A stretch of DNA of 28,011 nucleotides from a virus, in the IMG/VR virus record IMGVR_UViG_3300020457_000071, positions 1 to 28,011 of that record; one strand, given 5' to 3'. The notes beneath the pieces were generated by a model. That model was not told where the DNA came from, searched no databases, and saw nothing but the letters and a program-made list of their open reading frames with translations. The position numbers and the translations under genes are program-made. Positions 1-8,696 of this stretch are shown in pieces. Numbering within the stretch: position 1 is the stretch's first letter; each line of letters opens with the position of its first letter.

Positions 1-3000
1 ACGATTGATGTTACAAATTTAGATGCTTTAACTGCTAAGATTAACGCAGGATATGTTACTGCACTATACGATTCTACTGGAGTTGTTGGTGTCAATACTC
101 AACATATGTTGAGCACCAATGCTGCAGGACAAATTGTATGGAAAGAACCTGCACAGATTGGTATTGCAACAATCAATGCTAAGTTAGATACATGGTTTGT
201 ATCTACAAATGGTGTTGACGATGACGAAGCATCTCGTGGTCGCACTGCTGAAAGACCATACAGAACGATTGCATATGCTCTATCACGGATTACAAATATT
301 GGTGTCAATGATGTTCTAAGCATTGCTGCAGGTGTTTACGAAGAAACATTCCCACTTACTGTTCCAGCTGGTTTAACAATTAAGGGTGCAGGTCTTCGTG
401 CTACTAAAATTATTCCTACTAATGCTACTAAGCAAAAGGATGCTTTCTTACTTAATGACAGATCCGTTATTGAAGATATCACTATTGCTGATATGTTCTT
501 TAACACAGCAGCAAATGAGGGTTATGCATTCAAGTATGCACCAGGCATTGCACTTACTAGCAGATCACCTTATGTACAGCGTGTAACTGTATTCAACAAA
601 GGTAGTAATGTTACTGCATCTGATCCATATGGTTATGCTTCTGCAGATTCTGCACCTTCCTCTTTCATCTCTGGTGGTGGTGCATACCTAGATGGTTCTG
701 AGGTAGCAGCAGGATCGCTTGAGGCAGCGATGCTGTTTAATGAGGTTACATTTATTGTACCTAACAGCAAAGGTATTGTAATGACCAACGGTTCCCGTTG
801 TGAGTATATCAATTGCTTTACTTACTTTGCTTCAGAAGCAATCAAGGGTGAGTCTGGAACATTAGGTATTTCATCCGCAGGTGAGACTAGATTAAGGTTG
901 ACAGGTATCACAACTGTTGGTGTTGGTAACACAGTTACTCTGTTTGATACTGATGGAACCACTCAATTAGGTACTGCTGTTGTTGCATCGTTTGATGGAA
1001 CTTACTTAGGTGTAACTGGTAAGCAACTTGGATTTGAAGTTCTTAATGCTAGAACTGCGAAATCAGTAACATTCAATGATGATGCTCAGTTAGATACTAC
1101 TGTTAAGAAATTTGGCACTGCATCACTTAAGTTAGATGGTGCTAATGATTCTATTAGCGTTCCTTCTAGTGGTGATCTTGGATTTGGTACAAACACAGAC
1201 TTCACAATTGAATTCTGGGCATATGCTAATACAACTGGTCTTTCCAGTGCAACTCTCTTTGACTTAAGAGACAATGGCACTGATGCCGAAGGTCTAAGTC
1301 TTGCATTCCGTGCTGCAGGTGAAGTTGATCTAAGAGTCGGTACAACCACTGCTATTACTGGATCTGGTGCAGGTATTGCTACTGGAGTCTGGAAGCATTA
1401 TGCAATAGCAAGAGAAGGTACAGACACAAGATTATTTGTTGATGGTACACAAAGAGGTATCAAGTTCTCTGACACTACCGATTATGGTTCATCTAAAGGT
1501 ATTGTATTTGGTGCAGACTTTGATGGAGCAAGTAATAATGTAACAGGTTGGATTGATGAAGTAAAAATTGAAAAAGGTGTTGCAAAGTATACATCAAACT
1601 TCACTGCCCCTACATCTGCCCCAACAGGAGATAAAGATACAGTATTACTTTTACACTTTGATGGTTCTAGTGGTATCAAAACTACTACTGACGATGTAAT
1701 CCGTAATCAGGATATTCGTATCACACAAGCAGGTGGTGGAATTGGAACTGCTACTAAGATAATTCTAGCAGATTACAGTCAGTTTGGTGCTGACATGCGT
1801 TCTGTCAGTTGTGCAGTTGAGTATGGTCAGAAGGGTGTTATTGCTGATGGTGATGGTGTTACTCTTAGAATGTTTGCATTGAACTTTAACCAAGTTGGTG
1901 CAGGTGGAGATATTACTAATGATCCTAACTTAGCAATACAAACAAATGAAGTTACTGAGGTAAACAACGGTGATGTATCTTATGTAAGTATTGACCAGAA
2001 AGGAGACTTTAGAGTTGGCGAGGCATTCTTTGTTGATCAAGAAAATGGTACAGTATCATTCTCACAACAAGTAACAAGTCTACAGGCACTATCTAATCTA
2101 ACGATTACTGATGGTTCAAACAGCAGTCAGATTACACCTAACAGTGGTACATTTGGTAACATCCAAATAGCAGGAAATAATATAGAATCTACATCTGGTG
2201 ATATTAACATTGACCCAGCTGGATCAGGAGACATCAACATTACTGGTGATGTAAATGTTTTAGGTATCTTAACTGCTACAGTTATTCAACTAGATGCATT
2301 CCAAAAAAATGATACTTCTATCGCTCTTGATGACTCTGGTTCTGATGGTACTATAAGATTTAATACTGACAATGTAGAGGCAGTAAGAATAGATGCTAGT
2401 CAAAAAGTTGGTATTTCAACTGCTGCACCTAGAGACAGATTAGATGTTTTAGATACTGCTAGATTTGAAAGAATCAATGCTACTGGTGTTGTAACCTTCA
2501 GCGATATTGCTGATGTTAATAACATTGATATTGTTGATGCTAAAATCGTAGCTGGTTTAGCAACTGATTTTGCAATAACAAATGCTAAGATTCAATCTGG
2601 TATTGTAACTGATATAGTAGGTACTGCTGCTACAATCACAACGATTGATACAAATAATCTTGATGCAGTCGATGCTAAGATCGCTACAGGTTTAGCAACT
2701 AACTTTACAGTTGGTCAAACAAGAGGCGATGGATCGTTAACAATCAATTCACCTGTTGGTCTTAATAGTCATACAGATATTCCTGACAATGTAGAAGTCA
2801 GAATTGGTGATAATACAGACTTTAAGATTTACCATCAAGATACCGATGCCTTTAACAATAGAGGACATGTTATTTTACAACATGCTAACGGTAATGAGAC
2901 ATTCTCTAGAGTACAAATAAGAAGTGATTACTTTAGTGTACAAACTGCTGCAGGTAGTAGTGATTTCTTAACTGTAGATGAGAAAACTCTAAAACTAATG

Positions 3001-3732
3001 TATGCAGATCCTGCTGCATCTGGTAGCGGTGATAGATTAATTGTCAGAGCATCTGGTACAGAGTTACTCGGTATTACATCATTCATAGACAATGGTGTTT
3101 ACAAAGGAGAAGTTTCAATAGGAACTTCTATCACAGCAACAGCAGGTGTTATAACTGCAAATGCTGTAGATCTTGTTGATGCAGACATTCTTGATGCAAA
3201 AATTACTGCAGGTTTAGCAACTGATTTTGCAATAACAAACGCTAGGATTCAAACTGGTATTGCAACAGAAATGACCTTCGCAGGTTTCTCAACCTTCGTT
3301 GGTATAGCAACATTCCAACAAGATGTATTTGTTGCAGGTAACCTAAATGTTATTGGTGATGTTGTATATGATGAGATAGATGGTAGAAATATAAACATCA
3401 GTGGAATATCTACATTGAATAATGTAATTATAACAGGTGTTACAACAGTATCTGATATCAAAGGTTTTGGAACTCAAGTTGTAATTCAAGATAATGTACA
3501 TGTTGTTGGATATGCCACATTCAAAAATGGTTTATACTATCGTTCTGATCAAGGTGGAAACAATGGCATAGGATATAGCGGTCCTAATGGCATGGCATAC
3601 TTTGAAGATGATGGTAGATTGGTAAGTTCTGCAAGCACTGTAGGTTTCCTAACTACTTCTAACTTCGTTATGACAACAGATGCTTCGGGCATACCTAAGT
3701 GGACAAATAGCATTGATGGAGGAACCTTCTGA
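1..3732 (+). CDS. Giant phage structural (tail fibre or whisker-like) protein, 5'-truncated
   Basis: The reading frame is open from base 1, so the gene starts outside the window; the ATG at 106 is probably internal. At least 1,243 residues are present. In order: a stretch (about 187-800) with the look of a right-handed beta-helix or pectate-lyase fold (VSTNGVDDD, then ladder-like Gly and Val/Ile repeats); a LamG/concanavalin-like domain (about 1090-1660: FTIEFWAYAN, WKHYAIAREG, LFVDGTQRG, GWIDEVKIEKG); a Thr/Asn-rich fibre region with repeats of the type DAKIxAGLATDFAITNA (2520-3270); and a glycine-rich C-terminal part ending next to gene 13. In T4 this position is held by wac (fibritin whiskers), and marine relatives carry large fibre-like genes here. 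A host-binding or virion-surface role is inferred. It shares TGATG with gene 13, with a GGAGG ribosome site inside its 3' end. Confidence 0.75.
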   Translation, partial: TIDVTNLDALTAKINAGYVTALYDSTGVVGVNTQHMLSTNAAGQIVWKEPAQIGIATINAKLDTWFVSTNGVDDDEASRGRTAERPYRTIAYALSRITNIGVNDVLSIAAGVYEETFPLTVPAGLTIKGAGLRATKIIPTNATKQKDAFLLNDRSVIEDITIADMFFNTAANEGYAFKYAPGIALTSRSPYVQRVTVFNKGSNVTASDPYGYASADSAPSSFISGGGAYLDGSEVAAGSLEAAMLFNEVTFIVPNSKGIVMTNGSRCEYINCFTYFASEAIKGESGTLGISSAGETRLRLTGITTVGVGNTVTLFDTDGTTQLGTAVVASFDGTYLGVTGKQLGFEVLNARTAKSVTFNDDAQLDTTVKKFGTASLKLDGANDSISVPSSGDLGFGTNTDFTIEFWAYANTTGLSSATLFDLRDNGTDAEGLSLAFRAAGEVDLRVGTTTAITGSGAGIATGVWKHYAIAREGTDTRLFVDGTQRGIKFSDTTDYGSSKGIVFGADFDGASNNVTGWIDEVKIEKGVAKYTSNFTAPTSAPTGDKDTVLLLHFDGSSGIKTTTDDVIRNQDIRITQAGGGIGTATKIILADYSQFGADMRSVSCAVEYGQKGVIADGDGVTLRMFALNFNQVGAGGDITNDPNLAIQTNEVTEVNNGDVSYVSIDQKGDFRVGEAFFVDQENGTVSFSQQVTSLQALSNLTITDGSNSSQITPNSGTFGNIQIAGNNIESTSGDINIDPAGSGDINITGDVNVLGILTATVIQLDAFQKNDTSIALDDSGSDGTIRFNTDNVEAVRIDASQKVGISTAAPRDRLDVLDTARFERINATGVVTFSDIADVNNIDIVDAKIVAGLATDFAITNAKIQSGIVTDIVGTAATITTIDTNNLDAVDAKIATGLATNFTVGQTRGDGSLTINSPVGLNSHTDIPDNVEVRIGDNTDFKIYHQDTDAFNNRGHVILQHANGNETFSRVQIRSDYFSVQTAAGSSDFLTVDEKTLKLMYADPAASGSGDRLIVRASGTELLGITSFIDNGVYKGEVSIGTSITATAGVITANAVDLVDADILDAKITAGLATDFAITNARIQTGIATEMTFAGFSTFVGIATFQQDVFVAGNLNVIGDVVYDEIDGRNINISGISTLNNVIITGVTTVSDIKGFGTQVVIQDNVHVVGYATFKNGLYYRSDQGGNNGIGYSGPNGMAYFEDDGRLVSSASTVGFLTTSNFVMTTDASGIPKWTNSIDGGTF
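2554..2609 (+). repeat. Direct repeat in fibre gene, copy 1
   Basis: This 56-base stretch matches 3211-3266 with four mismatches, the first 29 bases identical. It encodes GLATDFAITNAKIQSGIVT. A diverged partial third copy lies near 2665-2700 and a related phrase (AKINAG) opens the window. It reflects the modular fibre protein rather than a mobile repeat. Confidence 0.8.
3211..3266 (+). repeat. Direct repeat in fibre gene, copy 2
   Basis: Partner of 2554-2609, in the same reading frame, encoding GLATDFAITNARIQTGIAT. Recombination between the copies would delete about 219 codons in frame, so it is a possible site of length variation. Confidence 0.8.
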
Positions 3733-4553
3733 TGGCAAAACCCAGTAGCAGAACAACTTTACAAGATTATGTTTTTAGGCAACTTGGTGCTCCTGTTTTA
3801 GAGATCAATGTTGCTGATGAACAGTTCGATGATCTTTTAGATGACTCTCTACAATATTTTTACGAGAGACATTTTGATGGGGTAGAAAAAGTATTATTAA
3901 AATACAAATTAACCAAAGAAGATATTGAAAGAGGTAGAGCAAGAGGTGGTACTTTTTCTACAGGAATTACAACCACAACAACTACCTCTGGAGATTTTGA
4001 AGAGAACTCAAATTATTTACAAGTTCCTGATTCTATTATTGGCATAGAAAGAGTTATGCAGTTTGATAGCAGTGGACTTAGTAATGGTATGTTTAATTTA
4101 AAATATCAATTGTTTTTAAATGATGTTGCATTTAATTTAGGTTACGATGGTCTTCTAAATTATTCTATGACAAAAACATATCTAGAAGATATTAATTTCT
4201 TGTTAACAACATCAACACAAATTAGATTTAATAAAAGAAATCAAAAATTGTATATAGATATTGATTGGGCATCTGCAACAGTAAATCATTTTGTGTTAAT
4301 AGAATGTTATAGGATAATGGATCCTGCTAACTATAGTGGTGTTTATAATGATTCTTTTTTGAAAAGATATGTAGTTGCAAAAACCAAAAAACAATGGGGT
4401 CAAAACCTCATCAAATTCCAAGGAGTAAAATTGCCTGGCGGAACTGAATTAAACGGTAGACAAATTTATGAAGATGGTGACTTAGAGTTAAAAGAACTCG
4501 AAGCAAATATGCTATCTACTTATGAAGTTCCTGTACTTGACATGATTGGATAA
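3732..4553 (+). CDS. 13: Neck protein gp13 (head completion)
   Basis: 273 residues, against 309 in T4. The N-terminus (LQDYVFRQLGAPVLEINVADEQ, followed by an acidic DDLLDDSLQYF helix) is typical of marine T4-like gp13; the C-terminal part (KKQWGQNLIKFQGVKLPGG, then LKELEANML) also fits. In T4, gp13 and gp14 form the neck that closes the packaged head and accepts the tail. ATG at 3732 overlaps the upstream stop by one base (TGATG) behind GGAGG at 3719, and the stop overlaps the gp14 start the same way (TAATG). The four neck and terminase genes 13-16 are chained by such overlaps, implying translational coupling. Confidence 0.9.
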   Translation: MAKPSSRTTLQDYVFRQLGAPVLEINVADEQFDDLLDDSLQYFYERHFDGVEKVLLKYKLTKEDIERGRARGGTFSTGITTTTTTSGDFEENSNYLQVPDSIIGIERVMQFDSSGLSNGMFNLKYQLFLNDVAFNLGYDGLLNYSMTKTYLEDINFLLTTSTQIRFNKRNQKLYIDIDWASATVNHFVLIECYRIMDPANYSGVYNDSFLKRYVVAKTKKQWGQNLIKFQGVKLPGGTELNGRQIYEDGDLELKELEANMLSTYEVPVLDMIG

Positions 4554-5998
4554 TGCCTGTTTCACCTTTTTTCCAACACGGTTCACCAGAAGAACAGAGA
4601 TTAGTACAGTCTCTGGTAGATGAACATTTACATATGTTTGGAATTGATGTATATTATATTCCAAGAAAACAGATAGTTACTGATGATATTTTAGGTGAGG
4701 TTCAATCATCTAAATTTAATGATAATTATTTGATGGAAGCATACTTGAACAACTACGAAGGGTATGCAAAAGGTGCTGATATAATGTCAAAATTTGGTAT
4801 TAATTTACAGAATGAAATTACACTAACAATATCTAGAGAAAGGTTTGAAGATTTTATAGCACCATTTCAATTTAATTCTACAAATTTACAAGGTGCACAG
4901 GATGGTGATTTGTTATTTGGCACAAGACCTAAAGAAGGAGACTTAATATTTTTTCCATTAGGAGAAAGATTGTTTGAAATAAAACATGTAGAACATGAAA
5001 TGCCTTTCTTCCAATTAGGAAAAAATTACACCTATGAATTACAATGTGAACTCTTCCAGTTAGAAGACGAAATAATAGATACAAATGTTGCACAAATTGA
5101 CACTCGATTAAGTGAAGAGGGAAATATAACAACAGTTGTTCTTGCAGGTATTGGTTCTACAGCAAAGGTATCTGTAGACACATTTGCACAGGCAGGAGCA
5201 TTGCAGAAAATTACATTAAATGATGATGGATCTGGATATACGACTCCACCATCTGTTAGTGTAAGTCTATCACCTGCAGGTGTATCAGATGCTATGGGTC
5301 AGGCAGTTGCTATTACAACTCAAAAAGGTCTACTCAATGCAATAGATTTTGTTGCAATTACCAATCCTGGTTTTGCGTATGTTGAACCACCTACAATAGG
5401 ATTTGGAACGCCAGGTGTAGGTGCTGCTGCAACTGCTACATTAACTAACACAGGTATTGGATCTATTAGAATTGCACAACCAGGTTCTAATTATGTTTCT
5501 CCACCTATTATAACTATACAACATCCATCAGAAGTTGGCATTGGAACTACAGGAACTGTAGGTATTAAAACAGGTCAAGTACAAGCAACTGCTGTAGGAA
5601 TATTAAAAGGATCTGTTCTTTCTAGCATATTCTTAACCAATGCAGGTTCTGGATATGAGGGAATTCCAACTGTTTCAGTTACTTCTCCTCTAAGCACTGG
5701 AATAGGAACTTATCACCTTAATGAGAGAGTCGTTGGATCTCAATCTGGAACTGAAGCATTTGTACAAAGTTGGAACGAAACTACTAGAGAATTACAAATT
5801 ACAATAAATACTGGTGATTTCAGAGCAGGAGAGTTCATAACTGGTACTGCATCATCTGCAAGATACCAAGTTCTTTCATATACTGATGACTTGAGTGATC
5901 ATGCTGCAGGATCTGAATACAATATGAATGAAGAATTTGAAACTGCTGCTGATGCACTTTTAGACTTCACTGAATCTAATCCCTTTGGAGATGTATAA
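4553..5998 (+). CDS. 14: Neck protein gp14 with large repeat insertion
   Basis: The first ~195 residues match gp14 (YYIPRKQIVTDDILGEV, a LNNYEGYAKGADIMSKFG segment, GDLIFFPLGERLFEI). The last ~25 residues (NMNEEFETAADALLDFTES, NPFGDV) also look like a gp14 end. Between them (~195-445) is an insertion carrying four copies of a short motif: DGSGYTTPPSVSV (225-237), NPGFAYVEPPTIGF (271-284), QPGSNYVSPPIITI (309-322) and NAGSGYEGIPTVSV (363-376), spaced about 38-54 residues. Total length is 481 against 256 in T4. The inserted part is probably a beta-rich surface domain on the neck; that is inferred. The head-to-tail joining role follows from T4 and from position between 13 and 15. Confidence 0.88.
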   Translation: MPVSPFFQHGSPEEQRLVQSLVDEHLHMFGIDVYYIPRKQIVTDDILGEVQSSKFNDNYLMEAYLNNYEGYAKGADIMSKFGINLQNEITLTISRERFEDFIAPFQFNSTNLQGAQDGDLLFGTRPKEGDLIFFPLGERLFEIKHVEHEMPFFQLGKNYTYELQCELFQLEDEIIDTNVAQIDTRLSEEGNITTVVLAGIGSTAKVSVDTFAQAGALQKITLNDDGSGYTTPPSVSVSLSPAGVSDAMGQAVAITTQKGLLNAIDFVAITNPGFAYVEPPTIGFGTPGVGAAATATLTNTGIGSIRIAQPGSNYVSPPIITIQHPSEVGIGTTGTVGIKTGQVQATAVGILKGSVLSSIFLTNAGSGYEGIPTVSVTSPLSTGIGTYHLNERVVGSQSGTEAFVQSWNETTRELQITINTGDFRAGEFITGTASSARYQVLSYTDDLSDHAAGSEYNMNEEFETAADALLDFTESNPFGDV

Positions 5999-6810
5999 TG
6001 TTAGGTACTTATTTCTACCATGAAATTATAAGAAAAACAATTATCGGTTTCGGTACATTGTTTAATGATATTCACATCAAACATGATGATAGATCTGGAG
6101 ACACCATTAGTGATACTAAGGTTCCTTTGATATACGGTCCCAGACAAAAATTTCTAGCAAAGTTAGAACAACAGGCAGAGTTAACAAAAGCAGTTGCTAT
6201 AACATTACCTAGAATGTCATTTGAAATGAATGGCATGTCATATGATCCTAGTAGAAAATCAAGTATTACTAGAACATTTAAAGCAGTAGATAGCACTAAT
6301 CCTTCTAATAAAAAAGCAAAGAAAGTATATCTTCCTGTTCCTTATAATATTGGATTTGAATTGAATGTAATGACAAAATTAAATGATGATGCATTACAAA
6401 TTGTAGAACAAATATTACCATTTTTTCAACCCGCATTTAACATTACGATAGATCTAGTATCTTCTATTGGAGAAAAAAGAGATATTCCTATCGTGTTAGA
6501 AAATATTAATTTTGAAGATGAGTATGAAGGTGACTTCTCAACTAGAAGAGTTTTGCTATATACCTTTAACTTCAATGCAAAAACTTATCTCTTCGGTCCT
6601 GTTGCAGATAGCACAGACGGTCTTATCAAGAAAGTTCAAGTTGATTACTATACAGAGACTGATACACGGGCAGCTAAGCGTGAGATGAGGTACACTGTTA
6701 CCCCTGATCCTGCAGATGCAGGTCCCGAAGATGATTTTGGATTTAGTGAGAATACAACCATGTTCAGTGATTCTAAGATTTACAGTCCAACTCGTAGGGA
6801 GGATGTATAA
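5998..6810 (+). CDS. 15: Tail sheath stabiliser and completion protein gp15
   Basis: 270 residues, against 272 in T4. The N-terminus (MLGTYFYHEIIRKTIIGFGT, then LFNDIHI) and the segment KVPLIYGPRQKFLAKLEQQ are hallmarks of gp15. In T4 this protein forms a ring at the head-proximal end of the tail, stabilising the contracted sheath and providing the docking face for the neck. It begins in a TAATG overlap with gp14 and ends in one with gp16. The acidic C-terminus (GPEDDFGFSEN) may be flexible. Confidence 0.92.
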   Translation: MLGTYFYHEIIRKTIIGFGTLFNDIHIKHDDRSGDTISDTKVPLIYGPRQKFLAKLEQQAELTKAVAITLPRMSFEMNGMSYDPSRKSSITRTFKAVDSTNPSNKKAKKVYLPVPYNIGFELNVMTKLNDDALQIVEQILPFFQPAFNITIDLVSSIGEKRDIPIVLENINFEDEYEGDFSTRRVLLYTFNFNAKTYLFGPVADSTDGLIKKVQVDYYTETDTRAAKREMRYTVTPDPADAGPEDDFGFSENTTMFSDSKIYSPTRREDV

Positions 6811-7226
6811 TGTCAAAACCAATAGATGACGCACTTAATACAACATCAGATCATGCTTATGTACAAAAGTTTAATAAGCACAAAGATGTACCTGAGAAAA
6901 AAGATCATGGAATAGAAATAGATAAAGACTATCAATACTCCAGAGCACAGTTATACAACTTAATAGAGAAAGGTCAAGAGACTCTTAATGGTATAATGGA
7001 TGTAGCAAATGAATCTGGATCTCCTAGAGCATATGAAGTAGCAGGACAAGTATTAAAGTCTACTGCTGACATTGCAGACAAACTAATGGATCTACAAAAA
7101 AAGGTAAAAGAAATTGACGAAACTAAAAATAAAACTACAAATAATGTTACTAATAATGCTATATTCACTGGTAGCACTGCGGAGCTTCAAAAACTCATTA
7201 AACAAGGATTTTTAGATACTAAATAA
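6810..7226 (+). CDS. 16: Terminase small subunit gp16
   Basis: 138 residues, against 164 in T4. The central helices (YSRAQLYNLIEKGQETLNGI, then SPRAYEVAGQVLKSTADIA) resemble the oligomerising coiled-coil core of T4-like gp16, followed by an Asn/Thr-rich linker (KNKTTNNVTNNAIFTGS) and a short C-terminal helix. gp16 rings recognise viral DNA and stimulate gp17 for headful packaging. Unlike in T4, gene 17 does not follow directly: about 2.4 kb of accessory genes lie between, a layout familiar in cyanophages. ATG 6810 shares TAATG with gp15. A late-promoter-like motif overlaps its stop. Confidence 0.85.
   Translation: MSKPIDDALNTTSDHAYVQKFNKHKDVPEKKDHGIEIDKDYQYSRAQLYNLIEKGQETLNGIMDVANESGSPRAYEVAGQVLKSTADIADKLMDLQKKVKEIDETKNKTTNNVTNNAIFTGSTAELQKLIKQGFLDTK
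7218..7225 (+). promoter_or_regulatory. Candidate late promoter (ACTAAATA)
   Basis: ACTAAATA differs from the T4 late -10 motif TATAAATA at two positions and overlaps the gp16 stop. It lies about 20 bases before the next start, a sensible place for a late transcript serving the accessory genes. Motif match only. Confidence 0.4.
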
Positions 7227-7245
7227 AGCTAGAATACAAAACTCT

Positions 7246-7671
7246 ATGGCAGAAGAATCAAAGAGTATTCTTGGTAAAATCAAGGACAAAGTGCTTCCTG
7301 ATGAAGATGAACAAGCTGCTATTATTAGTACATTTGTTCGCCTAGGTGTATTGATTTGGTCTGGTGGAATCTTGACATTAAATTATGTTGCCTTACCAGG
7401 CGTACCACAACAAAAAATAGATCCAACTTTCATAGCTTCGGTTTTTACTGGGGTGCTAGCTAGCTTCGGAATCCAAACCGCATCTAAGAAAGGTGATGGT
7501 ACTATGAAAATGACAGGCGGGGGCAGTGGTCCTGGCGGTCAAATATCTAAGGATGATATGGAAAGGTTGATTGAGAAAGCAACTCAAGCAGCACCTGCAC
7601 AAACAATTAGAATTGAGCAAGCACCATTGGTGTTAAATCCAGTTCCTCCTACTGACAAAAAACAATCTTAA
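7246..7671 (+). CDS. Small membrane protein, possibly holin-like
   Basis: 141 residues, family not recognised with certainty. Two hydrophobic segments are visible: about 24-50 (AAIISTFVRLGVLIWSGGIL onward) and 62-78 (FIASVFTGVLASFGIQT). A Gly-rich linker (MTGGGSGPGGQ) and a polar C-terminal tail with a helix (DDMERLIEKATQAAP) follow. Two membrane helices, a charged N-terminus and small size are compatible with a holin, but also with any small phage membrane protein; no lysozyme gene lies beside it. It starts 20 bases after gp16 and is followed nine bases later by another membrane ORF, suggesting a pair acting at the envelope. Confidence 0.65.
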   Translation: MAEESKSILGKIKDKVLPDEDEQAAIISTFVRLGVLIWSGGILTLNYVALPGVPQQKIDPTFIASVFTGVLASFGIQTASKKGDGTMKMTGGGSGPGGQISKDDMERLIEKATQAAPAQTIRIEQAPLVLNPVPPTDKKQS

Positions 7672-7680
7672 ATTAAAATC

Positions 7681-7905
7681 ATGCAAAAACTTGTTAATCT
7701 TATCGCTCTTGGCAGTGGTATAGTGTCTCTATCAGTCGTTGGACTTGGTGGCTATGTTTATCTTAGAAAAGATGCTATAATAGAAGATGTAAAAAGTAAG
7801 GTAATTGAATCTGTTTTACCTAGTTTACCTCTACCTGGTTTACCTGGCGGAGCTGGAGCAAAAGGCACTGGAGGATTAGGAGGAATAGAACTACCTAAGT
7901 TCTAA
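7681..7905 (+). CDS. Small membrane-anchored protein with Pro/Gly tail
   Basis: 74 residues with an N-terminal hydrophobic segment (about 4-28: LVNLIALGSGIVSLSVVGLG onward) and a short basic turn (YLRKD), then an amphipathic stretch and a repetitive tail (LPSLPLPGLPGGAGAKGTGG). It could be a membrane anchor or an uncleaved signal; no lipobox cysteine is present. It follows the 7246 membrane protein by nine bases and shares TAATG with the oxygenase-like gene at 7905. Function unknown; being paired with another membrane protein is the main clue. Confidence 0.6.
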   Translation: MQKLVNLIALGSGIVSLSVVGLGGYVYLRKDAIIEDVKSKVIESVLPSLPLPGLPGGAGAKGTGGLGGIELPKF

Positions 7906-8519
7906 TGTTCAGTTATAATGTAGTTTCGCCACCCGTTTCTGGATGGTTGGAAGTCTCTTTAGATCCAGAGGTAATAGACTACCTCTGGGAAATTGAGAGA
8001 GTGTCAAACACATCCGTAAAAAACACACTGGCAGGTAATATAACAGAAAGTAAAAATCTCATCGACAAAGATGATTGGTTTTTTAAAAATGTATTACTTG
8101 ATTGTGCTAGAAATTACAAACAAGAATTTCCATATACAATTAAAAAACCAGATACAATATCTGATGGAAATTTAGTATTGAATGGGTTTTGGGTAAACTA
8201 TCAGAGACAACATGAATTTAATCCCATGCATGATCATGGTGGTGCATATTCATTTGTTATCTGGTTAACTATTCCTACACAATCTCAGGAGCAACACAAC
8301 TTAGCATTCCTAAAAGGAATGAATAATGCTTGTGCTTCTAATTTTGAAATGGCATACCTCAACACAACAGGTGAGCTAAAACATTATCCATATTATATGG
8401 ATCCTGACAAAGAAGGAAAAATGTTATTTTTTCCATCAACCATGAAACATGCAGTGCACCCGTTTTATGATTGTGAAAAAGAAAGGATCTCTATATCTGG
8501 TAACTTATATTATACATAG
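7905..8519 (+). CDS. 2OG-Fe(II) oxygenase-like protein (first of two)
   Basis: 204 residues. The core pattern fits the small phage 2-oxoglutarate/Fe(II) dioxygenase-like family: a proximal H109-D-H111 on a strand (FNPMHDHGGAYSFVIWL), a second strand block ending MLFFPSTMKHAVHPF where H182 would be the distal iron ligand, and R194 (ERISISGNLYY) placed to bind 2-oxoglutarate. Such genes are frequent in cyanophages between 16 and 17. They could hydroxylate a protein or small molecule; the substrate cannot be read from sequence. It starts in a TAATG overlap with the membrane ORF before it. A double-stranded beta-helix fold with another activity is the alternative. Confidence 0.75.
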   Translation: MFSYNVVSPPVSGWLEVSLDPEVIDYLWEIERVSNTSVKNTLAGNITESKNLIDKDDWFFKNVLLDCARNYKQEFPYTIKKPDTISDGNLVLNGFWVNYQRQHEFNPMHDHGGAYSFVIWLTIPTQSQEQHNLAFLKGMNNACASNFEMAYLNTTGELKHYPYYMDPDKEGKMLFFPSTMKHAVHPFYDCEKERISISGNLYYT

Positions 8520-8537
8520 TAAGTCTATTTTAATCAC

Positions 8538-8696
8538 ATGCAACTTTCAGACAAAACTCAACAACTTGTAGATAATTTTGCCAAGTGGGATAAGAAAAAA
8601 ATCGCTTGGTTTCAGAAAAAATTTAATCTAACTGATTATCAAATAAATTGGATCGCTTTCCTTAAAGGTTTTATTATTGGTGCAATCATTCTTTAA
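8538..8696 (+). CDS. 52-residue membrane micro-ORF
   Basis: The ORF encodes a basic, amphipathic N-terminal part (MQLSDKTQQLVDNFAKWDKK, then KIAWFQKKF) and a C-terminal hydrophobic helix (INWIAFLKGFIIGAIIL). It sits in the 176-base gap between the two oxygenase-like genes and ends in a TAATG overlap with the second, strong support for a real coupled gene. One membrane segment at the extreme C-terminus suggests a tail-anchored peptide. Function unknown. Confidence 0.65.
   Translation: MQLSDKTQQLVDNFAKWDKKKIAWFQKKFNLTDYQINWIAFLKGFIIGAIIL

Noticed and set aside
7455-7464. GCTAGCTAGC palindrome and flanking TAGCTTCGG direct repeats
   Set aside because: Short, inside a coding region, and without a link to a start, stop or promoter.
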